From Xanthomonas sp. Leaf148 (lineage in GTDB: Bacteria > Pseudomonadota > Gammaproteobacteria > Xanthomonadales > Xanthomonadaceae), in assembly GCF_001423585.1 (NCBI RefSeq), contig NZ_LMOP01000008.1, positions 1,253,118 through 1,317,117 of the forward strand: a DNA stretch of 64,000 bases, in the 5' to 3' direction. Made by a program: the position numbers and the translations under genes. The number at the start of each line of letters is the position of its first letter. The first letter of the stretch is position 1. Under the pieces are notes generated by a model that saw only the letters and a list, made by a program, of their open reading frames with translations, was not told the DNA's origin and made no database searches. Of this stretch, positions 36,334 through 46,397 are shown one piece after another.

Positions 36334-38970
36334 TCAGAACTTCACGTGCAGGCTCGCCATATAGCGTCGCCCGCTTTTGTAGCGGCCGGCTAGATGGTCC
36401 TTGTCGCCGAGATACTGCAGATACTCTTCATCCAGCAGGTTCTGCCCATCGATCTGCAGCGACCAGTTCGGGCTGAATGCATAGCCGATGCTGGCGCCGA
36501 GTTCGGCGTAGTCGTCCACGCTGGCCGGTGCCGCACCGGCCACATAGCCGCCGGCGAGATAGCTGTCGCGCCAGTTGTAGGTCAGTCGCGCGTTGAGCGG
36601 GCCTTTCTCAAAGTACGGGCTGAAGGCCACGCTGTTGCGTGACTGGTACGGCAGCGCATCGCCGGTGTTGTTTTCGCCGTTGGCGTAGGTGTAGTTGGCG
36701 GTCAGGCCAAAGCCGCTGTCGCCAAAGGGTTGCTGGAATGAGAGGTTGAAGCCCTTGACCTTGCCGTCGCCGGCATTGCGCGGCCGCTGCACGCTGTAGT
36801 CGCAGTAGCCGTCGGCGGTGCAGCCGTTGCTGCCGAGCAATTGCGCCCAACTCTGCGGTGCGGTATCGCGCAGCGCGTTGTACTGACGCTCCACGCTGGC
36901 GCTGGTGTCGATGTAGTTGTCGATCTTTTTGTAGAACACCGACCACGCCACCACCGATTGCTGTGCGAAGTAATACTCAGCCGATAAATTGAAATTCCAC
37001 GATTCATATGGCGACAGCTCGGCGTTGCCGCCGCTGCCGGTCAGCGTGGTGTCGTTGAGGAAGGTGTTGTTGACCATCTGGTTGTAAGGCGCCCAGGCGA
37101 TCACCTTGGCAGCCGCGAAGCGGAACACCCAGTCCTCGCTGGCGTCGTAGGACACGGTCAGCGACGGCAGCAGAAAGTCCTCTTTGCGGGTGCGCGTCTG
37201 CCACAGGCTTTCGGCGTTGGCCAGCGACGGTGTGCCGCTATAGACAAAGCCGCTACCCTCGGTCTTGGAGTCCACATAGCGCACGCCCAGATTGCCGCGC
37301 AGACCGCCGCCGGAGAAATTCAACTGCGCGTAGGCCGCGTTATTGGTCTGCTCCAGCGCCCAGCTGTTGTTGAGATAACTTGCCGGATCCGGCGCGTTGT
37401 AATCGACCGGGCTGTTGCGGATCCAGTTCAGCACATTGTTGCGCCCGGCCTGCACGTGCTGGCCGTGGTCGGGATAAAAATCCTGCAGGTCGGTCAGACC
37501 GATCGTGCCAACATCGGCCAATGTGCCAGGGGTCACTCCGCCGTAGACGTTGAGCTCGAAACGTTCCTCATGTTTGCCATGACGCACGCCCAGCAGTAAC
37601 TGGTTGAACACGCCATCGAACTGCACATCCAGATCCAGTTGGCCGTAGGTGTCCTTGCTCTCGGTGGAGAAGATGCCGTTGTTGCCGAACCAGCCGCCGG
37701 CCGAGCCCCAATTGACCGGGTCGCGTGCGCGCGCAGGGTCATCGAACTGGATGCCGCGGCGCGTGTCCCAACGGAAGCCGCCGTTGTAGAACGGCTCGAT
37801 GAAGTATTGCGACAGATCCTTGTTTTCGGATTTGCTCTGTCCCACCTGTCCCTTCACACCCCAGCCATCGCCGCGGAACGCGCCGCGCAGATCCAGGCCT
37901 TTGGTGGTGACTTCCGATTCGCGCACGTTGTTGTCGTAGATCACCGTGCCGCCAAGCGGATCGGCATTGGCGCTGGAATGGCCGCTGGTCACCACGCCGT
38001 TGCGCACATCGCCGAGCTGGTCCACCGCGGCTACCGTGCCGGCATTCCAGGTCAAAAAGCTGTACATCGACTGGTTGTAGTTGTCGAACTTCTCGTTGAT
38101 GTACACGCCGCTCAGATTGAATTCCAACGCGTCGCTGGGCTTGAGTTGCAGGTTGACCACTGCGCTGTCGCGCTCGCGGTCCTGCTGAAACCACGCAGCG
38201 TTGATCGAGTTGGGCACGTCTGCATCGGCCGGAACCGTGCCTGCGGCGTTGGCGAAGGTGCTGGCAGGCGCATAGCCGAATACTTCCATGCCGCGGCGGT
38301 CCACGCGTTCTTCGTAGTGCTGCGCGGACACGGCAATGCCGAAGGTTTCTGCGGGATTTTTCCAGCTATAGAGCAGGGCCGCATTGGGATTGCCCTTGCT
38401 GGCCTGGTCGCTGTAGCTGTAGCCGATGGAGCCGGCGATCTCGTTGGCCTTCAGATCCAGCGGTTGGCGCGTGTGCATCAGCACCGTGCCGCCGAGGCTG
38501 CCTTCGGTCAGCCGCGCTTCGGAGGACTTGAGGATCTCCACGCGGCCCAGGATCTGCGGCGCCAGCAAGGTGTAATCGAATCCGCGGCTGGGCTGCTCGC
38601 CGTACAACCAGATCGCCTGCGCCACCGGGTGGCCATCCAGGAACGACAGGTTCAAGCTCGGGTCGGTGCCGTCGATGCTGACGCGCTCGCCCTGGCCGAA
38701 GCGTCGGTCCAGGGTGACGCCGGGAATCTGCGACAGCGCTTCGGCCACATTGGTGCTGGGAAACTTGCCGATGTCCTCGGCAGTGATCGCTTCGGAAATG
38801 CCGGTGTTGTTACGTTTGGTATCCAGCGATTTTTCCAGGCTGGCACGGATGCCGACCACCTGGACGGCGTCCAGCTCGGTGGCTTGCCGGCCAGGGCTGT
38901 CCTGGGCTTGCGCGGTGACCGCCAACGACAACGCAATCGCACTGCACAGCAGGGTGGTGCTGTATTTCAT
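36334..38970 (-). CDS. TonB-dependent outer-membrane receptor
   Basis: The 878-residue protein starts MKYSTTLLCSAIALSLAVTA with a signal peptide ending near AQAQ. A plug domain follows (about 40-160), with QATELDAVQVVGIRASLEKS and SQIPGVTLDRRFGQGERVSI. The 22-strand beta-barrel ends in an aromatic C-terminus (MASLHVKF). The plug signature GIRASLEKSLDTKRN is typical of carbohydrate-type receptors of xanthomonads. The glucokinase gene lies just upstream on the same strand, suggesting uptake of a glucose-containing sugar; the ligand is an inference. Repeat copy B separates the two genes. Confidence 0.93.
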   Translation of the reverse strand: MKYSTTLLCSAIALSLAVTAQAQDSPGRQATELDAVQVVGIRASLEKSLDTKRNNTGISEAITAEDIGKFPSTNVAEALSQIPGVTLDRRFGQGERVSIDGTDPSLNLSFLDGHPVAQAIWLYGEQPSRGFDYTLLAPQILGRVEILKSSEARLTEGSLGGTVLMHTRQPLDLKANEIAGSIGYSYSDQASKGNPNAALLYSWKNPAETFGIAVSAQHYEERVDRRGMEVFGYAPASTFANAAGTVPADADVPNSINAAWFQQDRERDSAVVNLQLKPSDALEFNLSGVYINEKFDNYNQSMYSFLTWNAGTVAAVDQLGDVRNGVVTSGHSSANADPLGGTVIYDNNVRESEVTTKGLDLRGAFRGDGWGVKGQVGQSKSENKDLSQYFIEPFYNGGFRWDTRRGIQFDDPARARDPVNWGSAGGWFGNNGIFSTESKDTYGQLDLDVQFDGVFNQLLLGVRHGKHEERFELNVYGGVTPGTLADVGTIGLTDLQDFYPDHGQHVQAGRNNVLNWIRNSPVDYNAPDPASYLNNSWALEQTNNAAYAQLNFSGGGLRGNLGVRYVDSKTEGSGFVYSGTPSLANAESLWQTRTRKEDFLLPSLTVSYDASEDWVFRFAAAKVIAWAPYNQMVNNTFLNDTTLTGSGGNAELSPYESWNFNLSAEYYFAQQSVVAWSVFYKKIDNYIDTSASVERQYNALRDTAPQSWAQLLGSNGCTADGYCDYSVQRPRNAGDGKVKGFNLSFQQPFGDSGFGLTANYTYANGENNTGDALPYQSRNSVAFSPYFEKGPLNARLTYNWRDSYLAGGYVAGAAPASVDDYAELGASIGYAFSPNWSLQIDGQNLLDEEYLQYLGDKDHLAGRYKSGRRYMASLHVKF

Positions 38971-39040
38971 GATGTCTCTCCTCATCACGCACAGGGATGG
39001 ATGGCGGGCCGTGGCTCGCCGGATGCGGGGACTGAAAGTA

Positions 39041-39173
39041 GCTAACAAAACGACTGTGCTCACCGCCAGGCGGGCGCGGCCGGTGCTCGGAATCGGCATG
39101 TACCCCTCGTACACTCCGGTTCTGAGCGCGCCGTCCACACCCACCTGATGACTGCTCGCTACGTTTTGTTAGC
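39041..39173 (+). repeat. Copy B of the ~133-bp element, best preserved
   Basis: This copy has perfect 12-bp terminal inverted repeats, GCTAACAAAACG at the left and CGTTTTGTTAGC at the right, extendable outwards with one mismatch. The core contains CTGAGCGCGCCGTCCACACC. Copies on either strand occur at 12760, 42550, 51042 and, partially, 53593. The size and the lack of shared coding content resemble a miniature inverted-repeat element mobilised in trans. Confidence 0.85.
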
Positions 39174-39217
39174 CACTTTTAGTAACCGCACGTTCGGGAA
39201 AACGCGCGGCGGAACGC

Positions 39218-40249
39218 TTACGACACGTCAGCGTGGTGTTGCAGATACCAGTTGGCTGCACCGAGCACACCCAACTGCCCGTGCTCGACCAGCTTGACCG
39301 GGATGCGTTCGAGCACCGCGCGCATGTTGCCCTTGTCCAGAAAACGCGCGCCGAACGTGCTGGACGCCAGAAAGTGTCCGATCGTCGGCAGAATGCCGCC
39401 GGCCAGATAGATGCCGCCGGCAGCGCCGTAGGCCAGCGCCATGTCGCCGACGGCGTGGCCGAGCAGGGCGCAGAACACGTGCAGGGTTTCGCGCGCCAGT
39501 GCGTCGTCTTCATGCAATGCCGCATGCGTGATTGCCGCAGGCTGCTGATGACGTTGCGGCGAACCGTGCAGCGCACACACCGCGGCATACAGCCGCAACA
39601 GTCCAGGGCCGGATAACACGTGCTCGAGCGGCAGATAGTGTTGGTCGCGCAGCAGGATGCGCAGCAACTGCTGTTCGTGCGCGTGCGTGCTGGCCAGCGC
39701 GACCTGGCCTGCTTCGGTCGCCAGCACGATGGGGCGCGGCTTGGCATCGATCCACACCGCCGCGCCCAATCCGGTACCGGGGCCGACCACCAGCATCGGC
39801 CCGGCGCTGCGTGCATGCCGCGGCGTGGGACCGCTCAGTTGCAGCACCGCACGCGCTTCCATCTGCGGCGCCGCATAGGCGACCGCTTCGAAGTCGTTGA
39901 CCAGATGCAAGTTGCGCAGTTCCAACGCGGCGCGCAGGCGGCTGAGCGAGATACTCCATGGCAGGTTATTGCTGATGAAGCTGCCGTCGTCCAGCGCAAC
40001 GCCAGCGCTGGCGATCACGACCGTCTCGACACGGCTCACCTGCGGCAGGAAGTCGGCCAGGATGGCGTCCAGGCTGGCGTAGTCGCCGCAGCGATAGGTG
40101 CGGTAGTGGGCAAGCGCAATCGCTGCGCCCTCTGGCTGCAGCACGTGGCCAAGACGCACATGCGTGCCGCCGACATCGGCCGCGATAAAGCCGGTGGCCG
40201 CAGCAGCAGGCGTGGCAGAAGCGTGAGCAGAACGCGAAGTCGCAGCCAC
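39218..40249 (-). CDS. glk: Glucokinase
   Basis: Glk phosphorylates glucose to glucose-6-phosphate in the cytoplasm. The 343-residue product has the phosphate motif ADVGGTHVRLG at about 24-34, the sugar region SISNNLPWSIS and NDFEAVAYAAP, the adenosine motif VVGPGTGLGAAVW, and AYGAAGGIYLAGGILP near the C-terminus. This is the bacterial Glk family, not the ROK family. The reading frame starts with GTG 40249. An N-terminal Ala/Ser-rich extension of about 20 residues before the fold suggests that a later start is possible. It is followed by a TonB-dependent receptor gene on the same strand. Confidence 0.92.
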   Translation of the reverse strand: MAATSRSAHASATPAAAATGFIAADVGGTHVRLGHVLQPEGAAIALAHYRTYRCGDYASLDAILADFLPQVSRVETVVIASAGVALDDGSFISNNLPWSISLSRLRAALELRNLHLVNDFEAVAYAAPQMEARAVLQLSGPTPRHARSAGPMLVVGPGTGLGAAVWIDAKPRPIVLATEAGQVALASTHAHEQQLLRILLRDQHYLPLEHVLSGPGLLRLYAAVCALHGSPQRHQQPAAITHAALHEDDALARETLHVFCALLGHAVGDMALAYGAAGGIYLAGGILPTIGHFLASSTFGARFLDKGNMRAVLERIPVKLVEHGQLGVLGAANWYLQHHADVS

Positions 40250-40713
40250 ATGCAGTCCTTAGTCCGTCTGATCAGCCGATGCCATCAGCGCGTAGCGGCC
40301 TGTTTAGAAGTTGGTGACAACGATGTCAATGGTCCAGTCGGGTTGGATCGATCTTGTTGGCAGGCTCAAGTGCAAAAACCGCGCTTTGGACCGGTTCTAT
40401 GCGGACTTCATTGCGCAAAGTGGACAAGACGGTGCAGTCGGTGCGCTTGCAGTTGGCGCGGTGACGGTGTGCAGGCGTGCTCAGCTGGTGCGCATGCACG
40501 CGGTGCCAGTGAGGTGCGAGTCCACCGACCACCTGTCTTTATTTGGGAGCGCTACACGACATCGCGAACTACTGCCTAGTAAAGCCGAAGCCATTGGCAT
40601 GCCCAGCGTCACGCAGCGTCACTGCCGTTTGCGGATCAAGGTTGGCTATGGACGATGCCGAACGGCGCGCCGCGCGATGCGTTGCCCGCGCTCACTGCAA
40701 AAGCAATTACCGT
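40250..40713. other. Intergenic region upstream of glk
   Basis: About 460 bp separate the glucokinase start from the stop of the next minus-strand gene. No gene is supported. The glk promoter should lie in the first 100 bases, but no clear consensus or operator was identified. Confidence 0.4.
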
Positions 40714-42210
40714 TCAACCCGCAGCAGCGCGACTCGCAAGTCCGGGCAACGTGCTGCACGCGGCATTGTCGGTGGGCGGTGCTGTAGAGGGATATTGCTG
40801 CTTGCCAAGCACATAGGTCTGGCTGGTGGCGACGAATCCATCCGCATAGGTGGCTTCGACGAAATAGGCGCTCCAACCGGCATCTGGAATCTGCACCGGC
40901 ACCGAGACGGCGTTGCCGCGTGCAAGCGCAATCGGGGTGGCGTGGTAGCGGATGCCGCAGGCATAGCGGAAGTCGCGCGCCTGCGGATTGGTGGCCGCCC
41001 ACAGCCGCACTTGCGTCGGTCGTTCCGACGAGCGGAAGCGAATGTGCGGTGCGTCGCCTGCGCGCAATGTATCGCTCACATTGGGGAGCGAGCGCTGCTG
41101 CTGCAGCCGCGCAAGAAACGGCACCAAGCTATCGACGATCGATGTGCGGATGCCGTTGTGCGCGCTGTTGGGCACCATACGCAAGGCCTTGCTGCCAGGC
41201 AGCGCGTCATAGAAGAACTGCGTGTTGTCTGGCAGAAAAAAATCATCGCCGCTGGCGTTGACGATGTACTTGGGCACCCTCAAGCGCTTGCGATAGGGCG
41301 TGTGCAGATAACTCAGCGGGTCCTGCAGTTGCACCAGTTGCGCGAACGCCGGGGTCTGCAATTGCGCGGTAATTCCCTGCTTCGCATAGGCGTTGAATGC
41401 AATCGGCCAGTTGCCACCGTACGCCCGATACATGTGGTCCAGCACGGCCGGCATGTTGAGGATGTCGATTACGAACGGCACCACAGCGTCCACGCGTGGG
41501 TCGGCGATGGTGGCGTGCCAGCTGGCCCAGCCGCGCTTGGATGCACCGGCAAGAATGAAGCGATGGATCTGCAGCGGTGCCAACTCGCGCTCGGCCAGAC
41601 TCATGGTTCGCGCGATCGCCGCGGCCATCGGTACATGCAGCGGCATGGTCTTGCGCTGCTGTGGCGATTGCAGAAACAGCGACCAACTGTAGGCGACGCT
41701 GTCGTCCTCGCGGCGCGGGGCGGAATCGCCCTGATACTGCAGCGCCTGATTGGGGATGTCGCTCAGCGCGATGACCACGGTGCGGCTGCGTTGCGCCAGC
41801 GCCGCTAGCGCTTCCGGCGGCAACTCGCTGGCCGGCTGTACCGCACTGCCGGCGACCGGATGACGCGTGCCATTGGTGGAGATCAATAACGCGCGCGTCG
41901 GCAGCGCATCGTCGGGCACATACATCGCCACGTCATGCTGCCAGGTGGCCGGGGTGACGAGCCCTTCAGGCGACCATGTCTGCGAGGTCAACAGGTACTC
42001 GCGCCGCTCGACACCAGCGATGCGGCTGGTGGCCCCTCGCGTGTAGACCAGCGGCTGCTGTTCTACTGCATCGCGATAGCAGATCAGGGCCTGATCAAAC
42101 CCGACCTGGGGCGCGGTGGCGCAGCGTTCGGTAGCAGTGGACGCCAGTGCTGGCCCTGCGATCAAGGCCAGCAGTGCAATCCCGCAGCGTGTCATCAGGC
42201 GCATCGGCAT
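40714..42210 (-). CDS. PhoPQ-activated pathogenicity-related family protein
   Basis: The 498-residue secreted protein has a signal peptide (MPMRLMTRCGIALLALIAGP, ending near ALAS). The body matches the PqaA/PhoPQ-related family: YTWSPEGLVTPATWQHDV-like strands, RFILAGASKRGWASWHATIA with the nucleophile Ser in GASKRG, and VDAVVPFVIDILNMP. Downstream are KYIVNASGDDFFLPDNTQFF with the acidic residue and PNSAHN with the His. This is an alpha/beta-hydrolase-like fold. The family was named from Salmonella PhoPQ-controlled resistance genes; the substrate is unknown. Here it probably acts in the periplasm or outside the cell. Confidence 0.85.
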   Translation of the reverse strand: MPMRLMTRCGIALLALIAGPALASTATERCATAPQVGFDQALICYRDAVEQQPLVYTRGATSRIAGVERREYLLTSQTWSPEGLVTPATWQHDVAMYVPDDALPTRALLISTNGTRHPVAGSAVQPASELPPEALAALAQRSRTVVIALSDIPNQALQYQGDSAPRREDDSVAYSWSLFLQSPQQRKTMPLHVPMAAAIARTMSLAERELAPLQIHRFILAGASKRGWASWHATIADPRVDAVVPFVIDILNMPAVLDHMYRAYGGNWPIAFNAYAKQGITAQLQTPAFAQLVQLQDPLSYLHTPYRKRLRVPKYIVNASGDDFFLPDNTQFFYDALPGSKALRMVPNSAHNGIRTSIVDSLVPFLARLQQQRSLPNVSDTLRAGDAPHIRFRSSERPTQVRLWAATNPQARDFRYACGIRYHATPIALARGNAVSVPVQIPDAGWSAYFVEATYADGFVATSQTYVLGKQQYPSTAPPTDNAACSTLPGLASRAAAG

Positions 42211-42549
42211 TCTCCGTCAGCGGCGCTGGGGGGCAGCGCGATCAAGGGTCCGGCCTGCGCCAGACGCGCAGATCAAACCCGTTGTCGGTGGCCAGTCTGG
42301 CACGTACGACGCATCCATCCTTTGCAGTGCCCACACCAGATGCCGGCGAAAACGAAGTCAGGGCTGTCGGCGAACAGAGGCCGCTCCATTGATTTACCAG
42401 CTTCTCGCAGAAGCGCGCTTACAAGCGGTCGGACAGTGCCGGCCAGTCTTCATCGCACATCCGCGCGCGCCGGCAAGGGGCTGCGTTTCTCTGCTTCTGC
42501 AGCACCTTTCCGCCATCCGCACTGCTTGTACGGGCTAACACTTGCAAGG
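42211..42549. other. Intergenic region before repeat copy C
   Basis: About 340 bp upstream of the PqaA-like gene. Short plus-strand ORFs (42116-42538, 42147-42392) run antisense from the neighbouring gene and show no domain. I see nothing else of note. Confidence 0.4.
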
Positions 42550-42686
42550 GCTAAAAAACGCGGCGAGCGGCCGTCAGCGATGCATTGACGGCGTACTCAG
42601 CACCGAAGCGTACGACGGGCCCATGCCGCACCAAGCACCTAGCACCGGCTAAGCCCGCCTGACGGCGAGCGCAGTCGTTTTGTTGG
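42550..42686 (-). repeat. Copy C of the ~133-bp element
   Basis: Read on the minus strand, this copy begins GGCCAACAAAACGACTGCGC and ends CCGCGTTTTTTAGCC, with the core CTGAGTACGCCGTC. It abuts the stop of the small periplasmic-protein gene at 42693, so its inverted ends may also act as that gene's transcription end. Confidence 0.75.
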
Positions 42687-42692
42687 CCGCGC

Positions 42693-43214
42693 TTACTTGA
42701 TCCGCCGCACCTTGGCCGGGGTGTTGTACCCCTCGATCTGCAGATACCACACGCCGACCAGGCCGGGCTTGATCTTGACCTTGGGAGCCTCCTTGCGCAC
42801 GCCGGAGAGGCTGGCCACATCGGTTTGTTCCCATTCCTGACCATTGGCCAGCGTATAGACGCGGCCTTTGGAGAAGCCCTTGAACTCGCCGACGATGTTG
42901 CTCTCGATCGGCTCCTTGCTGCCGAAGTCGAAGAAACCACGGTTCTTGACGATGATTTCCTGGCGGCCGGCTTCCTTGGCCTGTTCGACCACGACGGCGG
43001 CTTCCTTGGCGACCTTGCCCTGCAGCCAGTCGTTGAGCGCAGCCAGTTCGCTGGCATCGAGCTTGTCTAGGCCAGCAGCCTTGAACTGTTCGGCGCTCAT
43101 CTGCGACTGCAGATCGCCGTGGACTGCGCGCTGCGCCAGGGCCGGGGTGGCGGTCAATGCAAGAGACAGGCAGACCAGCAGGGGAATGCGGCGCACGAGC
43201 GACATGGAAGCCAT
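42693..43214 (-). CDS. Small periplasmic protein of unknown function
   Basis: The product has 173 residues (or 170 from the inner Met at 43205) with a signal peptide MSLVRRIPLLVCLSLALTAT cleaved near ALAQR. A helical part contains MSAEQFKAAGLDKLDASELA and WLQGKVAKEAAVV. A strand-rich C-terminal part follows (about 95-173) with VYTLANGQEWEQTD and VKIKPGLVGVWYLQIEG, which looks like a small beta-barrel or SH3-type domain. I cannot name the family or role. It is upstream of the pqq genes and on the same strand as them, but 54 bp beyond pqqE. Confidence 0.7.
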   Translation of the reverse strand: MASMSLVRRIPLLVCLSLALTATPALAQRAVHGDLQSQMSAEQFKAAGLDKLDASELAALNDWLQGKVAKEAAVVVEQAKEAGRQEIIVKNRGFFDFGSKEPIESNIVGEFKGFSKGRVYTLANGQEWEQTDVASLSGVRKEAPKVKIKPGLVGVWYLQIEGYNTPAKVRRIK

Positions 43215-43268
43215 CCGACAGGGAAGAGGTGGCTAGTGTAGACGCTGTGCCGTGCCAGCCGGCGCCGG

Positions 43269-44396
43269 TCAGTCCACGCGATCGGCAGCGGCTGATGGTG
43301 CCTTCGCGGGGCGGGCCGGGCGGCGATAGATGAATTCCGGCGCCGACGCAGCCGCCTCGGTGTCGGCAATCGCGCGCACCTGCGCATGGTCGGGCGAGCG
43401 TTCGCAGACCGGGTCAAGCGTGGCGGCATCGCCGCTGAGCGCCAGCGCCTGGCAGCGGCAACCGCCCCAATCGATCTCGCGTTTAGGACACTCCTGGCAG
43501 ACCTCGGGCATCCAGGCGGTGCCGCGAAACCGCACGAACGCCTCGCCGTTGTTCCAGATATCGGCCAGCGAGCGCTCGCGCAGGTTGTCGAAGCGCATGC
43601 CGTCGATGGTTTCGGCCGCGTGGCAGGGCAGCACGTCGCCGCGTGGAGAAATATTGACGAAGCGCTGGCCCCAGCCACCCATGCAGGGCTTTGGCAGGCG
43701 CGCGTAATAGTCGGGGGTGACGAAGTCGATCGCCAGACGATCGCCGAGCTCGCGCCGCGCGGTTTCCACTGCGGTAATGGTGTCCATCAGCTGCTCGCGG
43801 CTGGGCATCAGCGCAGCACGATTGCGCAGGCCCCAGCCGTAGTACTGGGTGTGCGCCACTTCGATGCGCTCGGCCTGCCATTCCAGCGCCAGCGCAATCA
43901 TGCCGGGCACGCGGTCGGCGTTGTGCCGGTGCAGCACCGCGTTGATCGTGAGCGGCAGGCCGCGTGCACGCACAGCCGCGGCAAAATCACGCTTTTTCGA
44001 CAGACTATTGCGATACCCGGCGATGCGGTCGGCGCCGTCCGGGTCGACGTCTTGCACGCTCAGCTGCACATGCTCCAGTCCGGCGGCTTGCAGTTGGTCC
44101 AGCATCGGTTCGCCGCCGGCCACGCCGGAGGTGATCAGGTTGCTGTACAGCCCGAGCTCACGCGCATGCGCCACCAGCTCGGGCAGATCCTTGCGCAACA
44201 TCGGTTCGCCGCCGGAAAAATGCGCCTGCAGCACCCCCATCTCGGCGGCCTGCTGCAGCAGCGAACGCCAGCCGGCGGTATCCATTTCTTCGCGTAGTGC
44301 CGCCAGTGCAATCGGGTTGGAGCAATACGGGCATGCCAGCGGGCAGCGATGGGTCAGCTCCAGCAGGACCGACAGCGGTGGCGGTGCAGTGTTCAT
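43269..44396 (-). CDS. pqqE: PqqA peptide cyclase PqqE (radical SAM)
   Basis: PqqE joins the Glu and Tyr side chains of PqqA in the first step of pyrroloquinoline quinone synthesis. The 375-residue product from CAT 44394-44396 has the radical SAM Cys set C18-C22-C25 in [13 protein letters not shown]. The SPASM-type auxiliary-cluster Cys are in [18 protein letters not shown] and [20 protein letters not shown]. Its ATG overlaps the pqqD stop as ATGA. It acts with PqqD, which presents the PqqA peptide. Confidence 0.96.
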   Translation of the reverse strand: MNTAPPPLSVLLELTHRCPLACPYCSNPIALAALREEMDTAGWRSLLQQAAEMGVLQAHFSGGEPMLRKDLPELVAHARELGLYSNLITSGVAGGEPMLDQLQAAGLEHVQLSVQDVDPDGADRIAGYRNSLSKKRDFAAAVRARGLPLTINAVLHRHNADRVPGMIALALEWQAERIEVAHTQYYGWGLRNRAALMPSREQLMDTITAVETARRELGDRLAIDFVTPDYYARLPKPCMGGWGQRFVNISPRGDVLPCHAAETIDGMRFDNLRERSLADIWNNGEAFVRFRGTAWMPEVCQECPKREIDWGGCRCQALALSGDAATLDPVCERSPDHAQVRAIADTEAAASAPEFIYRRPARPAKAPSAAADRVD

Positions 44397-44671
44397 AGCC
44401 GCAACAGACGTTTCTGGTGCAGTGTGTTGGTCAGTTCGATCACATCCACTTCGATCTCGGCGGCGTCGGCATCGAACTCTGCGGCCAATTCCTGCGCAAT
44501 CTGCGCCAGCGAACGCGCGCCATCGAAGCGCTGCGCCACCACCTGGGCGATCTCGTCGAGTTCGACCACGCGTTCGGGCGCAAGCAGCACCCACTGGTCG
44601 CGTGTGCGGTCGTGCTGCAGACGCACGCCTGCGCGCAGTGCTGGCTGACTCTCGCGTGTAATGTCGCTCAC
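44393..44671 (-). CDS. pqqD: PQQ biosynthesis peptide chaperone PqqD
   Basis: PqqD binds the PqqA peptide and delivers it to PqqE. The 92-residue product starts from GTG (CAC 44669-44671) as [19 protein letters not shown]. The winged-helix-like body [20 protein letters not shown] and [20 protein letters not shown] fits the family. Its start overlaps the pqqC stop (GTGA) and its stop overlaps the pqqE start (ATGA). The longer ORF in the same frame belongs to no gene. Confidence 0.94.
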   Translation of the reverse strand: MSDITRESQPALRAGVRLQHDRTRDQWVLLAPERVVELDEIAQVVAQRFDGARSLAQIAQELAAEFDADAAEIEVDVIELTNTLHQKRLLRL

Positions 44672-45420
44672 GCAGCGGCCCGGCGGGCGTCGCGGTCGGG
44701 CACGAACGCGTCCGGCCACACGATGCCCGGCGTGACATAGGCCACGTGCAAGGCATCCAGCTGTGCCCACAACACCGAACATTTGAAATGCAGCGCGGCC
44801 TTGACCAGCTGCTGTTTTTCGACCGTATCGGCGTGCTGCTTGACGTAATCGAGCGCGAAATCCGAATCGCGCGGCGCCTCGGTCAGGCGATGCTCGAAGT
44901 ACGCCAGCGCCTCGGACGAGACGAAATCGTAGTGCTTGAGCATGCCGGCCACGCGCTGGCCGATGATGTTGGGAGCGAACAGTTCGGTGAGCGAGGAGGC
45001 AATCGCCTCGAGCAGGCTTTTTTCGCGGACGAAGTGCAGATAGGCCTGCACCGCAAACCGCGTGCCGGGCAGCAAGGCGCGCCCGGATTCGACCAGGCTG
45101 CGATCCAGGCCCAGCGCGTCGGTCAGATGCAGCCAACGTGCGATGCCGCCATCGGTGGCGCTATTGCCGTCGTGGTCGAGGATGCGCTGGCGCCAGATTC
45201 GCCGCAGCGCCGGATCTTCCATGCGCGCCAGGATCGCCGCATCTTTCAGCGGAATGCAGCGCTGGTATTCGAAGCGATTCAGCGCCCAGGCCTGCACCTG
45301 GCCGCGATCGAGCTTGCCGTCGTGCAGCAGCGCATGAAACGGATGCTGGTCGTGATACAGGCGTGCGCCGATCGCGCGCAGATCCGCTTCCAGTTGGTCG
45401 GGAGTGAGCAGGGCGGTCAC
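44668..45420 (-). CDS. pqqC: Pyrroloquinoline-quinone synthase PqqC
   Basis: PqqC catalyses the last step, ring closure and oxidation to PQQ. The 250-residue product starts from GTG (CAC 45418-45420) with [20 protein letters not shown]. The all-helical TENA-like body includes [37 protein letters not shown] and [20 protein letters not shown]. Its start overlaps the pqqB stop by the GTGA type and its end overlaps pqqD, so PqqB, C, D and E are probably translationally coupled. Confidence 0.95.
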   Translation of the reverse strand: MTALLTPDQLEADLRAIGARLYHDQHPFHALLHDGKLDRGQVQAWALNRFEYQRCIPLKDAAILARMEDPALRRIWRQRILDHDGNSATDGGIARWLHLTDALGLDRSLVESGRALLPGTRFAVQAYLHFVREKSLLEAIASSLTELFAPNIIGQRVAGMLKHYDFVSSEALAYFEHRLTEAPRDSDFALDYVKQHADTVEKQQLVKAALHFKCSVLWAQLDALHVAYVTPGIVWPDAFVPDRDARRAAA

Positions 45421-46316
45421 AGCGTGATCTCCAGGCCGTCGTGGGCAACGTTCCAGCCGCTGGCACGCGCACTGGCGTACTCCGGCGAGTGGATGTCGAG
45501 CACGGGATTGGTGGTGTTGAGATGGATGAAAATCTTTCGTTCCACATTCAACGGCGCGAACGCAGCGATGGTGCCGTCGGCGCCATCGATACTCATGTGG
45601 CCCATGCGCTGGCCGGTCTTCTGGCTGATGCCAAGTTGCACCATCTCGTCGTCGCGCCACAGCGTGCCGTCGAAAAAGACCAATTCGGCTCCTTGCAGGC
45701 GCGCGCGCAGTGCATCGGTCATCGCCGCGCAGCCGGGGATGTAGTGCACGCGGTGCTGGCCATCGTCGATGGTGAGTCCGAGGGTTTCTTCGTTGGAGCC
45801 AGCCAGATCGCCGCCGCTGCGCGATTCCATGAACAGCGGCACCTTGCCTGGCACCGAGAAGGGCGTCAGCTGCAGGCCGAGCAGCGACACCGGCGTGTCC
45901 AGCGCAAATGGCTGGCGTGTCACGTAGTTTGGATTCACCGCGTCGAAGATGGGGTTTTGTGCCAGCAGGTCCAGCACGCGGCTGCTGGCATGCAGCGAGA
46001 AGGCTTGGCTTTCGCGCATCGACAACAATCCGGCAATATGGTCGATCTCGCCACTGGTCAGCAGCACCGCTTCGATCGGCGAATGGCGCAGGCTGTGCTG
46101 CGGCCATAACGCGGGTGTGGCGAGAATCTGCTGACGGAAATCGGGGGACGCATTGATCAGAACCCAGCGCTCGCCGTCGGCACTGACCGCGATGCTGGCT
46201 TGGGTACGACGTTGGGCACCGTCTGCTTGTTGCCAGGCCCGCTGACTTGCGGGTGTATGGCAATTCCACTGCGGGTGCCCACCGCCGGCCGCCGATCCCA
46301 AAACGATGATGCGCAT
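45417..46316 (-). CDS. pqqB: PQQ biosynthesis protein PqqB
   Basis: PqqB is a metallo-beta-lactamase-fold oxygenase-like protein of PQQ maturation. The 299 residues begin MRIIVLGSAAGGGHPQWNCH, the conserved N-terminus. They include LLTSGEIDHIAGLLSMRESQ, a variant of the fold's metal motif, and IFIHLNTTNPVLD near the end. It follows pqqA by about 80 bp and overlaps pqqC. Confidence 0.95.
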   Translation of the reverse strand: MRIIVLGSAAGGGHPQWNCHTPASQRAWQQADGAQRRTQASIAVSADGERWVLINASPDFRQQILATPALWPQHSLRHSPIEAVLLTSGEIDHIAGLLSMRESQAFSLHASSRVLDLLAQNPIFDAVNPNYVTRQPFALDTPVSLLGLQLTPFSVPGKVPLFMESRSGGDLAGSNEETLGLTIDDGQHRVHYIPGCAAMTDALRARLQGAELVFFDGTLWRDDEMVQLGISQKTGQRMGHMSIDGADGTIAAFAPLNVERKIFIHLNTTNPVLDIHSPEYASARASGWNVAHDGLEITL

Positions 46317-46397
46317 GGAAACTGTTACCTACTCTGCCGGCAGTTGCCGGTCATGCATCAAAAGGAAGGGCGGCTGGTGCGATTGAGACGTGCCGGA

